Of a stretch of 64,000 bases of DNA, positions 1 to 10,167 are shown one piece after another. How positions within the stretch are numbered: position 1 is the stretch's first letter; every line of letters starts with the position of its first letter. The notes beneath the pieces were generated by a model. That model was not told where the DNA came from, did no database searches, and saw only the letters and a list, made by a program, of their open reading frames with translations. Source of the stretch: Synechococcus sp. CS-1332 (lineage in GTDB: Bacteria; Cyanobacteriota; Cyanobacteriia; PCC-6307; Cyanobiaceae); assembly GCF_025127995.1 (NCBI RefSeq), contig NZ_JAHLYP010000052.1:1-64000 (forward strand), read 5' to 3'. The translations under genes were made by a program, and so were the position numbers.

Positions 1-744
1 CGGCAGGGGCGCCGTGCGCGGAGCCGAGTGGGTGAACAGCAGCCAGAGCAGGCCCGCCGCCGGCAGGCCCAGCCCACCCAGCCAGAGCAGCACCCGCCGC
101 GCCGGCGCGACGGGCCCCGGTCCTGCCGGTGCCGCCAGGTAGCAGAGGCTGAGCAGCATCAGGCCCGCCGCCGGTGCCGCCACAGCCGTCGGATCCACCG
201 ATCCTCCCTGGAATCCATCGGTGGCGGCGTCGACGGCCAGCTGCCATTCGCTGATCAGCCAGGCCGGCCCCACCAGGGCCAGCAGCGCCAGTTGGGGCCA
301 CTGGCGCAGCAATCCCCAACCCAGGCCCGCGCCGAGGCCCCAAAGCAGCAGCCCCAGGGGCCAGTGGGCCTCCAGGTGGAACAGTTGGCCGGCCAGGAAG
401 ATGCCGGCCCCCAGGGTGACCGTACCCACGCCGTGCAAGGCCACCGCCAGGGGCGGGAAGCGCTCCTCCACAGCGGCGGCGCCCCCGTGCAGCCCCAGTA
501 CCAGGGCCAGAAGCAGCGCGAAACGCTGCGCCGGCGCCAGGGCCTGCCAGTGGGTGGAGACGAACAGCAGCAGCCCGGCGGTCACCAGGACGCCCCCCAG
601 GGCGACGGCCACCAGCACAGGAACCCGCAACCGTTGGGGGCTGGGTTGGGCCCGTTCCCAGGCCCGGATGGCCTCGGCGTTGGCGGCTTCGATCAGGCCG
701 GCCTGCCGCCAGCGCTCCAGCCTTGACTCCCAGCCATCAGCCAT
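1..744 (-). CDS. DUF2157 domain membrane protein (partial, 3' end outside window)
   Basis: The reading frame is open from an ATG at 744 to the window edge (248 codons, no stop), so the C-terminus is missing. After a short soluble head rich in Trp and Arg (about residues 1-40), it is a chain of hydrophobic helices rich in Leu, Ala and Gly. This matches the DUF2157 family of polytopic inner-membrane proteins, whose members start with the same amphipathic head and have no settled function. It is transcribed divergently from valS, with 59 bases between the two starts. The family call rests on the N-terminal pattern and hydropathy; the function is unknown. Confidence 0.75.
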   Translation of the reverse strand, partial: MADGWESRLERWRQAGLIEAANAEAIRAWERAQPSPQRLRVPVLVAVALGGVLVTAGLLLFVSTHWQALAPAQRFALLLALVLGLHGGAAAVEERFPPLAVALHGVGTVTLGAGIFLAGQLFHLEAHWPLGLLLWGLGAGLGWGLLRQWPQLALLALVGPAWLISEWQLAVDAATDGFQGGSVDPTAVAAPAAGLMLLSLCYLAAPAGPGPVAPARRVLLWLGGLGLPAAGLLWLLFTHSAPRTAPLP

Positions 745-803
745 GGGCTCAACCTAGGTGCGGCGGCCTTTTGCGACCATGGGCCCCCTGCCCAACGTCC
801 CCC

Positions 804-3614
804 GTGTCCGCCGAGCCCCTTCCCAAGACCTACGACCCGGCCGCCACCGAGGCGCGCTGGCAGGCGGCCTGGGAGGAAGCCGGTGCCTTTCACCCCGATC
901 CCGCCGCCGGCGGTGAGCCCTTCGCGGTGGTGATCCCACCGCCGAACGTGACCGGCAGCCTGCACATGGGCCACGGCTTCGAGACGGCCCTGATCGACAC
1001 GATCGTGCGCTTCCAGCGCCTGCAGGGCCGCAACGTGCTGTGCCTCCCCGGCACCGACCACGCCTCGATCGCGGTGCAGACGATCCTGGAGAAGCAGATC
1101 AAGGCCGAGGGCGGCAGCAAGGACGACCTGGGCCGCGATGCCTTTCTTGAACGCGCCTGGGCCTGGAAGGGGGAGAGCGGCGGCACGATCGTGGGCCAGT
1201 TGCGCCGTCTGGGCTATTCGGTGGATTGGCGCCGCGAGCGCTTCACCCTTGATCCCGGCCTCAGTGAGGCGGTGGTGGAGGCCTTCGTGCGCCTGCACGA
1301 GCAGGGGCTGATCTATCGCGGCGAGTACCTGGTGAACTGGTGCCCGGCCTCGGGATCGGCGGTGAGCGACCTGGAGGTGGAGATGAAGGAGCTCGACGGC
1401 CACCTCTGGCACTTCCGCTATCCGCTGAACGGGGACCCGGCCGCCGATGGCACCGACCACCTGGTGGTGGCCACCACCCGCCCCGAAACAATGTTGGGCG
1501 ACACCGGAGTGGCGGTGCACCCCACCGACCCCCGCTACGCCGCCCTGGTGGGCCGCAGCCTCACCCTGCCCCTGGTGGGCCGCAAGATCCCGATCGTGGC
1601 CGATGGGCATGTGGATCCCGCCTTCGGTACCGGCTGCGTGAAGGTGACCCCCGCCCACGACCCCAACGACTTCGCCATCGGCAGCCGCCACGGCCTGCCG
1701 CTGATCACGGTGATGGCCAAGGACGGCAGCATGAACGCGGCGGCCGGCCGTTTCGCCGGCCTGGATCGCTTCGAGGCCCGCCAGGCGGTGGTGGCGGCGA
1801 TGGAGGCGGAGGGCTTCCTGGTGAAGGTGGAGCCCCACCGCCACAGCGTGCCCTTCTCCGACCGCGGCAAGGTGCCGGTGGAGCCGCTGCTCTCCACCCA
1901 ATGGTTCGTGCGTGCTGAGCCGCTGGCCGCCCGCTGCCGGGAGGCCCTCGATGGCGGTGCGCCCCGCTTCGTTCCGGAGCGCTGGGAGAAGGTCTACCGC
2001 GACTGGCTCACCGACATCCGCGACTGGTGCATCAGCCGCCAGCTCTGGTGGGGCCACCGCATCCCCGCCTGGTTCGTGGTCAGTGAAACCGGTGGCGTGA
2101 TCAGCGAGGCCACGCCCTACGTGGTGGCCCGCAACGCGGCGGAGGCCCGCGCCAAGGCGGCGGCGCAGTTCGGTGACGCTGGCCGGGAGTTGCAGCTGGA
2201 GCAGGACCCTGACGTGCTCGACACCTGGTTCTCCAGTGGCCTCTGGCCGTTCTCCACCCTGGGCTGGCCCGATCCGAACGCCGTCGATCTGGCCCGCTGG
2301 TATCCCACCAGCGTGCTGGTGACGGGGTTCGACATCATCTTTTTCTGGGTGGCCCGCATGACGATGCTGGCCGGCGCCATGCAGCCGGCCGGCGCCGGCA
2401 AGCCCTGGATGCCCTTCGCCGACGTGATGATCCACGGCCTGGTGCGGGATGAGAACAACCGCAAGATGAGCAAGAGCGCCGGCAACGGCATCGATCCGCT
2501 GCCGCTGATCGAGCGCTATGGCGCCGATGCCCTGCGCTTCGCCCTGGTGCGCGAGGTGGCCGGCGCCGGCCAGGACATCCGCCTCGACTACGACCGCAAC
2601 GTCGGCAGCTCCGCCACGGTGGAGGCGGCGCGCAATTTCGCCAACAAGCTCTGGAACGCCACCCGCTTCGCCCTGATGAACCTGGGTGGTGAGACGCCCG
2701 CGTCCCTGGGTGCCCCGGACCCCGCCCGTCTGCAGCTCGCCGACCGCTGGATCCTCTCGCGCCTGGAGCGGGTGAAGCGCGAGACGGCGGAGCGCTACGC
2801 CAGTTATGGCCTGGGGGAAGCCGCCAAAGGGCTGTACGAGTTCGCCTGGAACGAGGTCTGTGACTGGACGATTGAATTGTTGAAACGGCGCCTCAACCCG
2901 CGCCCCATCGCCGAGGGGGAGCCCCTCAGTGCCGAGGCCCTGGCCGACCAGCAGGTCGCCCGCGCCGTGCTGGCCAAGGTGCTGGCGGAGTTGCTGGTGC
3001 TGGTGCATCCGCTGATGCCCCACCTGAGCGAGGAGCTCTGGCATGGGCTCAGCGGGGCCCCGGAGGGCACCTTCCTGGCCCTGCAGCGCTGGCCGGTCGC
3101 CGAGGAGGCTGCCCTCGATGAAGGCCTCGAGGCCTCCTTCGCTGAGTTGATCGAGGCGATCCGGGTGGTGCGCAACCTGCGGGCCGTGGCGGGCCTCAAG
3201 CCCTCCCAGGGCGCGCCGGTGCTGTTCATCACTGGCCGCAAGGAGTTGGCGGCGGTGCTGCACGAGGGCAGCGCCGACATCACCACCCTCACCCGGGCGG
3301 AGAGCGTGACCGTGCTGGATCCGGCGGCGGCGGCAGAGCGGCCCGCGGCCCGGGCCCTGGCCGCCGTGAGCGGCGAGCTGCAGGTGCTGCTGCCCCTGGA
3401 GGGCCTGGTCGACCTCGACGCCCTGCGCGCCCGCCTGGAGAAGGACATCGCCAAGGCCGAGAAGGAGATCAGCGGGCTCAGCGGCCGCCTCGCCAACCCC
3501 AACTTCGCCGGCAAGGCCCCGCCCGAGGTGGTGGCCGAATGCCGGGCCAATCTGGCCGAAGCGGAGGCCCAGGCGGCGCTGGCCCGCCGGCGGCTGGTGG
3601 ATCTGGGGGGCTGA
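804..3614 (+). CDS. valS: Valyl-tRNA synthetase
   Basis: Class I aminoacyl-tRNA synthetase that charges tRNA-Val in the cytoplasm. The HIGH-type signature is HMGH at residues 54-57 and KMSKS is at 554-558. Between them lies the CP1 editing domain, with the [10 protein letters not shown] segment that hydrolyses mischarged Thr-tRNA. The last ~65 residues form the charged coiled-coil arm typical of ValRS. The GTG at 804 was chosen because homology begins just after it ([18 protein letters not shown]). The frame stays open back to 723, but that start would run into the divergent gene starting at 744. Length 936 aa is normal for bacterial ValRS. Confidence 0.95.
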   Translation: MSAEPLPKTYDPAATEARWQAAWEEAGAFHPDPAAGGEPFAVVIPPPNVTGSLHMGHGFETALIDTIVRFQRLQGRNVLCLPGTDHASIAVQTILEKQIKAEGGSKDDLGRDAFLERAWAWKGESGGTIVGQLRRLGYSVDWRRERFTLDPGLSEAVVEAFVRLHEQGLIYRGEYLVNWCPASGSAVSDLEVEMKELDGHLWHFRYPLNGDPAADGTDHLVVATTRPETMLGDTGVAVHPTDPRYAALVGRSLTLPLVGRKIPIVADGHVDPAFGTGCVKVTPAHDPNDFAIGSRHGLPLITVMAKDGSMNAAAGRFAGLDRFEARQAVVAAMEAEGFLVKVEPHRHSVPFSDRGKVPVEPLLSTQWFVRAEPLAARCREALDGGAPRFVPERWEKVYRDWLTDIRDWCISRQLWWGHRIPAWFVVSETGGVISEATPYVVARNAAEARAKAAAQFGDAGRELQLEQDPDVLDTWFSSGLWPFSTLGWPDPNAVDLARWYPTSVLVTGFDIIFFWVARMTMLAGAMQPAGAGKPWMPFADVMIHGLVRDENNRKMSKSAGNGIDPLPLIERYGADALRFALVREVAGAGQDIRLDYDRNVGSSATVEAARNFANKLWNATRFALMNLGGETPASLGAPDPARLQLADRWILSRLERVKRETAERYASYGLGEAAKGLYEFAWNEVCDWTIELLKRRLNPRPIAEGEPLSAEALADQQVARAVLAKVLAELLVLVHPLMPHLSEELWHGLSGAPEGTFLALQRWPVAEEAALDEGLEASFAELIEAIRVVRNLRAVAGLKPSQGAPVLFITGRKELAAVLHEGSADITTLTRAESVTVLDPAAAAERPAARALAAVSGELQVLLPLEGLVDLDALRARLEKDIAKAEKEISGLSGRLANPNFAGKAPPEVVAECRANLAEAEAQAALARRRLVDLGG

Positions 3615-3780
3615 GGCGCCGTTGCCCGATGCCGGCAGCGTCTGATCGGCTGGCCGAAGTCAAGCTCTAGCAGATTTCCTTGATTGCACACGTGATCCAA
3701 TCGTGTTCGGGATCACCTTGGACGGTGTTCTTTGCCGATTCCCAACCCAATCCTTAACCGGGGTGGTGGGGGTCTGGGTG

Positions 3781-6700
3781 ATGGTTGTTTTCAGTGAACA
3801 TTCCTTCGCCTCCATGGTTGCCTCCAGCAAAGCCAAGGGTCCCGCCAACAAATGGATCCTGCCTGAAGAGCTAACCGCCAGCAGTCAGCCGTACGTGGGT
3901 CCTGCTGCAGCGGGGGTGGCCAACCGCAAGGCCTTCCCTGGTCGGCCTGAGCCGGCGCCGGCCCAACCCTTGCTCGGAAGTCTGGACCTGTCTCCCCAGG
4001 CGACCCCGGGCGAGCAGTTCCAGAGCGAAATCTCCACCACCGTTAGCGTCCGTGGTCAGATGTTTGTGGTCTCCAGTGGTGGTGGCGGCACCCTGCAGGT
4101 GACCAACGCCACCGATCCGTCAGCGATCACCCTGGAAGAGCGGGTGACGCTGACGGGCTACAACTCCCAGTCGGTGGCCAGTTTCGGCAATCTGCTGGCG
4201 GTGGCCCTTTCCCCCAGCGACTACAGCAGCAACGGCGGCAAGGGGGTGATTCGTTTCTACCGCGTGGGTGCGGAGGGCGGTCTGACCTTCCTGCAGGACG
4301 TTCAGGTCGGCTACCTGCCCGACTCGATCACCTTCAACGACAAGGGCACCAAGTTGGTGATCGCCAACGAGGGCGAACCGATCACGGGCTACGGCGTCGC
4401 AGGCGGCAAGGATCCTGTCGGAAGCATCGGCATCATCGACATCAAGGGTCAGGCGAATCTGAGGTTCTCCTACACCGAGCTTGATTTCGCCGGACTCACC
4501 CTGCCCACGGGGCTCAGAATCTCTGGCCCTGCCGGCACCACCCAAGCCACCGACATCGAGCCGGAGTACGTCTCGATCCTGGGCAACTATGCCTATGTGA
4601 CCCTGCAGGAGAACAATGGAGTTGCCAAGGTCAACCTCAAGACCAACTCAATTGAGACGATCTTCGCCCTGGGCACAGTCGACTACAAGAACCAACTCGT
4701 CGACCTCAGCGACAAGGATGGCGGGTTCAAACCCCTGCTGGGCCAGAACTTCGAAGGTCTGCGCATGGCTGATGGCATCGCTGCCTACAGCGTCAAGGGC
4801 AAGGACTACTTCGTAACTGCCAACGAAGGCGATGCCCGCGAGTACACCCAGGGCACGGCTCCTAATGTCGTTGTCACCTACAAGGATGAGTCTGGTAACG
4901 GGCCTAACCCCAATGTCAGGACGCTGACGGACGACGCCACGGCCGGCAGCCCCGATCGCATCACCACCTTTGGTGGCCGCAGCATCAGCCTCTTCGATGC
5001 CGACACCGGCGCCCTGCTCTGGGACAGCGGCAACAGCCTGCAGACCATCGCCGTGGCAGCCGGCATGTATGCCGATGGCCGCAGTGATAGCAAGGGCGTT
5101 GAGCCCGAAGGCGTGGTGGTGGCCCAGATGAAGGGCCGCAGCTACGCCATCGTCAGCATGGAGCGCACCACCAAATCGATGCTGGCGGTGTTCGATGTCA
5201 CCGATCCAGCCGCTGTCAGCTTCGTCACCAGCACCGTGATCGCCGGCAGCATCTCCCCAGAGGGGCTGCATGTGGTGGACGCCAAGCAGAGTCCCACCGG
5301 CCGGTCCCAGCTGATCGTGTCCAACGAGGTGTCGAACACCCTCAATGTGTTCGATCTGCAGGCATTGATCGCGGCGCCTCCTGTGGCCGGTGCTGGCGCC
5401 TTCACCTCCACCATGCTCAAGGATGTGGTGGGCGGTCCCCAGCTTTCAATCACCAGCCTGATCACCAACGGCGAGTTCACCAATGGGCTGAACCCCGGCG
5501 ACAGCGTCTTCGCTCCCACTGGCATCTTCGATGGCCAGGGTGCCTACGACAACGGGGACGGCACCTTCACCCTGCTGGTCAACAGCGAGCTGGGCGCTGA
5601 TCGCGGGTATGGCTATCTCCTGCCCGGCGTCGATGGTGGTCTCACCGGTGCCCGCGTCAGCACCCTGGTGATCGACAAGGATGTCGATGACGATGCCTCC
5701 AATGGCTTTCAGAGCAAGGTGCTCAGAGGTGGTCTGGCCTACGACAGCATCCACCTGGACAGCTCGGACGTTGCGATCGACCAGGCGTCCGACCTGGGTG
5801 CCGTGGGCTTCAAGCGGTTCTGCTCCGCCAATCTGGTGGAAGCGAACAGCTTTGGTGCGGGCATCGGCTTCGCCGACCGCGTCTATCTCGTGGGAGAAGA
5901 GGAATTCAGCGGTGACGGTGGGTCCTTCTTCGCCCTCGATGTCGACGGCCGTGCCCTCCATGAGGTGGTGGGCTTCGGCAAGGGCACCTGGGAGTCCGCC
6001 ACGATCATCGATACGGGCAGTGCGGACACCGTGTCGGTGCTGTTGTTCGACGACGCCAAGGCGCCCCTCTTTCTCTGGGTCGGCACCAAGAGTTCGGCCG
6101 CTGACGCCAGCTTCCTGGAGCGCAACGGTCTGGCCCAGAACCAGGGCACGCTGTACACCTACGTCACCACGGCCCTGCCGGAGAAAGGTGTCGTCGATGA
6201 TGGCCCCGATTCCTTGGATCTGTTGGCCTTCACCAAGGCGAATGGCCTCAACGCGGCCATCAACGGCTCCTGGGTCGACCTGGCCAGCGTCGATCCCAAC
6301 TACACCCAGCTGGGTGCCCCGGCCCTGCGCCAGCTGGCGGTGGGCGCCGGTGCCCTGCAGCTGAGCCGGATCGAGGACGGTGAGGTCAACCCGCTCAACG
6401 GTCAGCAGGCGGTGTTCGTGTCCACCGGCACCACTGATTTCAACAAAGGTGATCTGTACGGCAACGTGTACACCCTGGATTTCGGCGCCGCCTTCGGCAG
6501 CGATGGCCTGATCTCCGGACCTGGAGACTCGGTGCTCAAGGTCGTCTACGACGGCGACCTGCTGGTGGATCCCACCACCGGTCTGCGCAATCCCGACAAC
6601 ATGACCATCAGTGCCGATGGCCATGCCTACATCCAGGAGGACCGGGCCAACGGCGGCGGCACCGACACCACCCTCGGCAACTTCGGTACCCAGGAAGCCT

Positions 6701-7026
6701 CGATCTGGAAGCTGGCGATCGACCCGATCACCGGCAGCTCGACCGGCGAAGCCCAGCGTTGGGCCCAGATAGACCGCACCGCCGTGCCGACGGCCTACGG
6801 CCAGAGCCAACCCGGTGATGTCACCCAACCCAACAGCAATGGTGTCGGCAACTGGGAATCCTCGGGGATCATCGATGTCTCGACGATTTACGGCTCCGCA
6901 CCCGGCAGCTTCTTCATCGCCAACGTCCAGGCCCACAGCCTTGGTGGTGGCAACATCCAGGGCGCCGGCTACCTGGTGGAAGGGGGCCAGATCGACCTGA
7001 TCCAGCAGACCGTTCCGCTGATCTGA
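3781..7026 (+). CDS. Choice-of-anchor I / PhoX-like double beta-propeller protein
   Basis: Large (1081 aa) protein built of two parts. Residues ~60-530 carry motifs of the choice-of-anchor I family: NEGEP followed by a GSIGIIDI segment, VTANEGDAREY, and SPEGLHVVD. Residues ~540-1075 resemble PhoX-type (DUF839) phosphatases: FAPTGIFDGQGAY, LVNSELG, and the PDNMTISADGHAYIQED segment. Both parts should be beta-propellers; families of this type include secreted Ca-dependent phosphoesterases, but no activity is proven here. No classic Sec signal peptide is visible at the N-terminus. The ATG at 3781 follows a G-rich stretch; an in-frame GTG at 3703 is an alternative start. It stands alone between valS and a convergent gene. 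Confidence 0.75.
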   Translation: MVVFSEHSFASMVASSKAKGPANKWILPEELTASSQPYVGPAAAGVANRKAFPGRPEPAPAQPLLGSLDLSPQATPGEQFQSEISTTVSVRGQMFVVSSGGGGTLQVTNATDPSAITLEERVTLTGYNSQSVASFGNLLAVALSPSDYSSNGGKGVIRFYRVGAEGGLTFLQDVQVGYLPDSITFNDKGTKLVIANEGEPITGYGVAGGKDPVGSIGIIDIKGQANLRFSYTELDFAGLTLPTGLRISGPAGTTQATDIEPEYVSILGNYAYVTLQENNGVAKVNLKTNSIETIFALGTVDYKNQLVDLSDKDGGFKPLLGQNFEGLRMADGIAAYSVKGKDYFVTANEGDAREYTQGTAPNVVVTYKDESGNGPNPNVRTLTDDATAGSPDRITTFGGRSISLFDADTGALLWDSGNSLQTIAVAAGMYADGRSDSKGVEPEGVVVAQMKGRSYAIVSMERTTKSMLAVFDVTDPAAVSFVTSTVIAGSISPEGLHVVDAKQSPTGRSQLIVSNEVSNTLNVFDLQALIAAPPVAGAGAFTSTMLKDVVGGPQLSITSLITNGEFTNGLNPGDSVFAPTGIFDGQGAYDNGDGTFTLLVNSELGADRGYGYLLPGVDGGLTGARVSTLVIDKDVDDDASNGFQSKVLRGGLAYDSIHLDSSDVAIDQASDLGAVGFKRFCSANLVEANSFGAGIGFADRVYLVGEEEFSGDGGSFFALDVDGRALHEVVGFGKGTWESATIIDTGSADTVSVLLFDDAKAPLFLWVGTKSSAADASFLERNGLAQNQGTLYTYVTTALPEKGVVDDGPDSLDLLAFTKANGLNAAINGSWVDLASVDPNYTQLGAPALRQLAVGAGALQLSRIEDGEVNPLNGQQAVFVSTGTTDFNKGDLYGNVYTLDFGAAFGSDGLISGPGDSVLKVVYDGDLLVDPTTGLRNPDNMTISADGHAYIQEDRANGGGTDTTLGNFGTQEASIWKLAIDPITGSSTGEAQRWAQIDRTAVPTAYGQSQPGDVTQPNSNGVGNWESSGIIDVSTIYGSAPGSFFIANVQAHSLGGGNIQGAGYLVEGGQIDLIQQTVPLI

Positions 7027-7037
7027 TCGATTGTCTT

Positions 7038-8579
7038 TCAGGGCCCCTCGGCCGCCACCTCCAGTGGCTGCCAGATCAGGGGCCCGAAGCGGGCCACCAT
7101 GGCCCGCAAGCCATCCAGTTCCCGGCCGCAGCGGCCGCTGAAGCCCAGCACCACGCTGTCGGCCGGCACCGTCCAGTCGAGCGGGCGATCGCCGGCCTCG
7201 CCGCCACCGCCGATCCGCTGGCCGTCGCTGCTGGTGAGGAACAGCCGGTCGACGCGGGTGCCGCTGAGGGCCTCGATGCGGCGGATCACCACGCCCTCCC
7301 CGAGCTCCAGGCGGCCCCGGTCACCGCCGCTGCCGCCGCCATGGACCTCCGCCTCGAGCGGATCCCCCTCGCCGGCGTAGCGCAGCCGGATCTGATCCAC
7401 CCGCGAGCCGGTGCGCAGAGCCACCTCCACCAGATGCCGCCGCTGGCGGATGGCTTCGGCGCGCCCGGGGAAGGTGAAGGGGGCACCGCCGTTACCCCCC
7501 ATCAGGAGCTCGTCGCCCAGGGTCACGTTCAGCTCGGGGCTGCCCGCGGCAAGGGAGGGCAGCTTCGGCGCCTCCAGGCGAGCGGTGGCGGCGGCGGCGT
7601 AGGCAGCCCGACAGGTGTCGATGGCGCCCAGGTCCGCCCTGGCGGCGGCGCGCTGGACGGCGAGGCTTGGGTCCGGCGCCACGGCGTAGAGCCGGTAGGT
7701 GCCCGCCACCCAGTCCATCTGGTGGATCAGGCCCTCCAGCCGTTCGCGGCGCTCGCTCAAACCCTCGCCAGGGCCTTCGCCGCTGAACAGCTGTCGGTTG
7801 GTGGCCACCAACTGGAAGGCGCCACCGATGGCCGGCACGCTCTCGTAGCCCCTGGTCCGCACGCCGATCAGGGCCGGGTGATCGAGGGGGAGCCCAGCGA
7901 AGTCGCGGGCGAAGGGGATCAGGGAGGCGGCCTCAGCTGGTGGCTGGGCCCGGCTGCCGCTCACCTGCATCCGGAAGCCCACGTTCACCTCGGCATGGCG
8001 GGCGACCGTCGTCACGGTCTCCACCAGGGCGGGGGTCAGGGCCAGACCGCCGAGGCCCAGTCCTGCCTCGAACTCCCGCTCCACCATCCGCGCCTGCTCC
8101 CGTGACTGCGCATAGAAGGTGAACACCCCGTGGCACTCACCGCCCACCTCCGCCGCCGCCACGAAACCATCCCCGTACAGGGCCACGAAGGCCTCGAGCT
8201 CGGCGGCGCTGGTCGGCACGGCGACACCCTCCAGCAGGTGGCTCTGGCCCACCTCCATTGCTGTGGCCACCTGGCGGGCCCAGACCACCAACGAGAGGCT
8301 GAAGCTGGTGGTCTTGAGGGAGTCGCTGAACGCCTGCTTGGCGTTCAGCAGGTTCAGGGGGCCCAGGCCGATCCCCAGCGAGCCGCCGCTGTGCAGCGAA
8401 CGTACCAGCTCCTGGCGGCTGCGGCAGAGCTGCCAACCCACTGTGCTGCCACCGCCCGCCGGGAGAACCGTGCCGCCCACCGCGGCCTCCAGGGGCTCGC
8501 CGCTGCCAGTGACGCAGTGGCGCCCCCGGAACAGGGCCCCCCGGGCGACCTGTTGGGCCAGCTCCGAGGGGTCAGCCAT
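7038..8579 (-). CDS. MACPF-like pore-forming protein with C-terminal jacalin-like lectin domain
   Basis: 513 aa. Residues 135-147 read YGDGFVAAAEVGG, which keeps the exact spacing of the membrane-attack-complex/perforin signature (Y-G-T-H-F/Y-x6-G-G) with T and H replaced by D and G. A GVFTF strand follows, then charged and amphipathic segments where MACPF proteins have their membrane-inserting helices. Residues ~357-504 look like a jacalin-type beta-prism lectin: GGNGG at the start, a repeated I-R-x-I/L strand pattern, a VDRLFLTSSDG strand and a VLGFSGRCGRELDGLRA end. No signal peptide is seen. The ATG at 8579 is the first plausible start. The family assignment is inference from motifs; the function could be attack, anti-grazer defence or glycan binding. 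Confidence 0.6.
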   Translation of the reverse strand: MADPSELAQQVARGALFRGRHCVTGSGEPLEAAVGGTVLPAGGGSTVGWQLCRSRQELVRSLHSGGSLGIGLGPLNLLNAKQAFSDSLKTTSFSLSLVVWARQVATAMEVGQSHLLEGVAVPTSAAELEAFVALYGDGFVAAAEVGGECHGVFTFYAQSREQARMVEREFEAGLGLGGLALTPALVETVTTVARHAEVNVGFRMQVSGSRAQPPAEAASLIPFARDFAGLPLDHPALIGVRTRGYESVPAIGGAFQLVATNRQLFSGEGPGEGLSERRERLEGLIHQMDWVAGTYRLYAVAPDPSLAVQRAAARADLGAIDTCRAAYAAAATARLEAPKLPSLAAGSPELNVTLGDELLMGGNGGAPFTFPGRAEAIRQRRHLVEVALRTGSRVDQIRLRYAGEGDPLEAEVHGGGSGGDRGRLELGEGVVIRRIEALSGTRVDRLFLTSSDGQRIGGGGEAGDRPLDWTVPADSVVLGFSGRCGRELDGLRAMVARFGPLIWQPLEVAAEGP

Positions 8580-8630
8580 GGCAGCACGGGCACGGGACCC
8601 AAGCGTAGGCAGGGTCGATACGGTGGCCCC

Positions 8631-9383
8631 ATGGACCTGCTCTGGCTGCCGGATCACCTGCTGCCCTGGCTGCGCTCCCCGGTGGGGACTGTGGCCTTTG
8701 TGCCCCTTTATGCGCTGTGGGTCAGCCTGCTGCTGCCGGGGGTCTGGGCCTCGATGCTGGCCGGGGTGCTCTACGGCCCGCTCTGGGGCAGCGTGCTGGT
8801 CTTCGCCGGGGCCTGCCTGGGGGCCCAGGCGGTGTTCCTGCTGGGGCGCGGTCGCTGGCGCGGCTGGGCCCGCCGCCGCCTGGCCGGGGCGCCGCGGCTG
8901 CTGGCGGTGGAGCGGGCGGTGTGCCGCCAGGGCCTGGCCCTGGTGCTGCTCACCCGGCTCTCGCCGGCCTTCCCCTTCAGCCTGCTCAACCTGGCCTACG
9001 GCCTCAGTGAGGTGAGCCTGCGGGATTACTCGATCGGCCTGGTCGGCATCCTCCCCGGCACCGTGCTCTTCTGTTCCCTGGGGGCGGCGGCTGGCGATCC
9101 CGGGCGCTTTGCGGCGCTGCTGGCCGGTCCGGCCGATGGCGTCACCTGGGCCCTGCGGCTGCTGGGGGTGGTTGCCACCCTGGCGGCGGTGCTGCTCGTG
9201 GGCCGCCAGGTGTGCCTGACCCTGGAGGAACGCGGGGTAGCCTCCCAGGTTGCGATGCAGTCCAGCGATGGTGACGGCCGAGACTCCCCCCAGCCCCACC
9301 GTCTGCGCCTGCCCCAACTGCGGCGGCGGAAATCTCACCCTGGTGCGACGGGTTCGGGTGAGCAAGGCCCGGGTGGAGGCTGA
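8631..9383 (+). CDS. VTT-domain (TVP38/TMEM64/DedA-like) membrane protein
   Basis: About 200 residues of helical membrane protein with the SNARE-associated VTT layout: a re-entrant LPG motif (LLLPGVWASMLAGVLYGP), a glycine-rich middle helix, and the conserved RLSPAFPFSLLNLAYGL and GILPGT segments. Homologues act as lipid scramblases or transporters in the inner membrane. The ATG at 8631 lies 51 bases from the divergent MACPF-like gene. The last ~48 residues overlap the next gene in another frame and look like non-homologous read-through. Deleting one G from the GGGG run at 9234-9237 would give a TAG stop right after the last helix. Confidence 0.75.
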   Translation: MDLLWLPDHLLPWLRSPVGTVAFVPLYALWVSLLLPGVWASMLAGVLYGPLWGSVLVFAGACLGAQAVFLLGRGRWRGWARRRLAGAPRLLAVERAVCRQGLALVLLTRLSPAFPFSLLNLAYGLSEVSLRDYSIGLVGILPGTVLFCSLGAAAGDPGRFAALLAGPADGVTWALRLLGVVATLAAVLLVGRQVCLTLEERGVASQVAMQSSDGDGRDSPQPHRLRLPQLRRRKSHPGATGSGEQGPGGG

Positions 9384-10167
9384 ACTCGCCCATTGCAGTG
9401 CCTGCGACTTTCTCTTCCTGGGCGAGCCCTCCTGGCTGGATGTGGCCTACGAGGACTCCTTCTACGGCGACACCGGCTACGTCGACCGCAACCTGCACGC
9501 CTCGCGCCTGCTGCGCCTGCTTCTGGTGATCGGCCGCCTGGGTCGCTTCGGCGCCAGCGAGCCGGGTTGCGACCTGGGCACTGGGCTGGGCATGCTGCCG
9601 CGCCTGCTGCGGGACCACGGCTTCGATTTCCACGGCACCGACGCCTATGCGGCCATGGAACTGATCCGCCCCTTCTGCGAGCCCCCGGGCGATGGCCCGA
9701 GCGGCTGCAAGACCGCCTTCGAGGTGATCGAACATGTGCCCGGCACCACCGGGTTCCTGCGCGACGAGGTGGGCGCCACGCCCCTGTTCGTCTTCTCCAC
9801 CCTGATGCGCCAGCCGGGTGAGATTCCAGGACCTGACTGGTGGTACTACGCCTTCGGCAACGGCCAGCACATCAGCTTCCACAGCCGCCGCAGCTTCGAG
9901 GTGGCGATGGGGCAGGCGGGGATGGATCCGGCCTGGCTGGTCTGCATCGATGGGCCGGTGCACCGCGGCGCCCTGCATCTGATCGCCCCGCAGGCCCGCT
10001 GGCGGGGGGCGTTCCGTATCGCCGGCTGGCTGGTGAACCGCGGCCTCGACGGGCTGCTGTTGCCGTGGCTGGAGCCCCTGGTGGGCCTGCGCACACGCAT
10101 CATCCCCGACCACTACGCGGCCATGGAGCGGCTCAGATCTGCCGCAGGGCGTCAGCCTTGTCCTTGA
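9268..10167 (+). CDS. Class I SAM-dependent methyltransferase with N-terminal zinc ribbon
   Basis: 299 aa. The N-terminus has two Cys pairs (CPNC near residue 14 and CSAC near residue 46) of the small zinc ribbon often fused to methyltransferase_23 enzymes. The SAM-binding motif I reads CDLGTGLGML near residue 100, followed by FHGTDAY. An EVIEHVP segment (motif post-III) and the WWYYAFGNGQHISFHS pattern are typical of methyltransferases linked to sugar or secondary metabolism. The ATG at 9268 is used; it overlaps the VTT gene by 116 bases in a different frame. The 3' end overlaps the convergent HlyD gene by 35 bases. The substrate is unknown. Confidence 0.75.
   Translation: MVTAETPPSPTVCACPNCGGGNLTLVRRVRVSKARVEAELAHCSACDFLFLGEPSWLDVAYEDSFYGDTGYVDRNLHASRLLRLLLVIGRLGRFGASEPGCDLGTGLGMLPRLLRDHGFDFHGTDAYAAMELIRPFCEPPGDGPSGCKTAFEVIEHVPGTTGFLRDEVGATPLFVFSTLMRQPGEIPGPDWWYYAFGNGQHISFHSRRSFEVAMGQAGMDPAWLVCIDGPVHRGALHLIAPQARWRGAFRIAGWLVNRGLDGLLLPWLEPLVGLRTRIIPDHYAAMERLRSAAGRQPCP

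Noticed and set aside
693-3263. A very long open frame on the minus strand (over 850 codons)
   Set aside because: It is antisense to valS. Its translation is a His/Gly/Gln-rich string with no motifs, a known artefact of GC-rich coding sequence.
5446-6936. A ~500-codon minus-strand open frame
   Set aside because: It is the antisense shadow of the double-propeller gene, with low-complexity Val/Gly/Gln composition and no family pattern.
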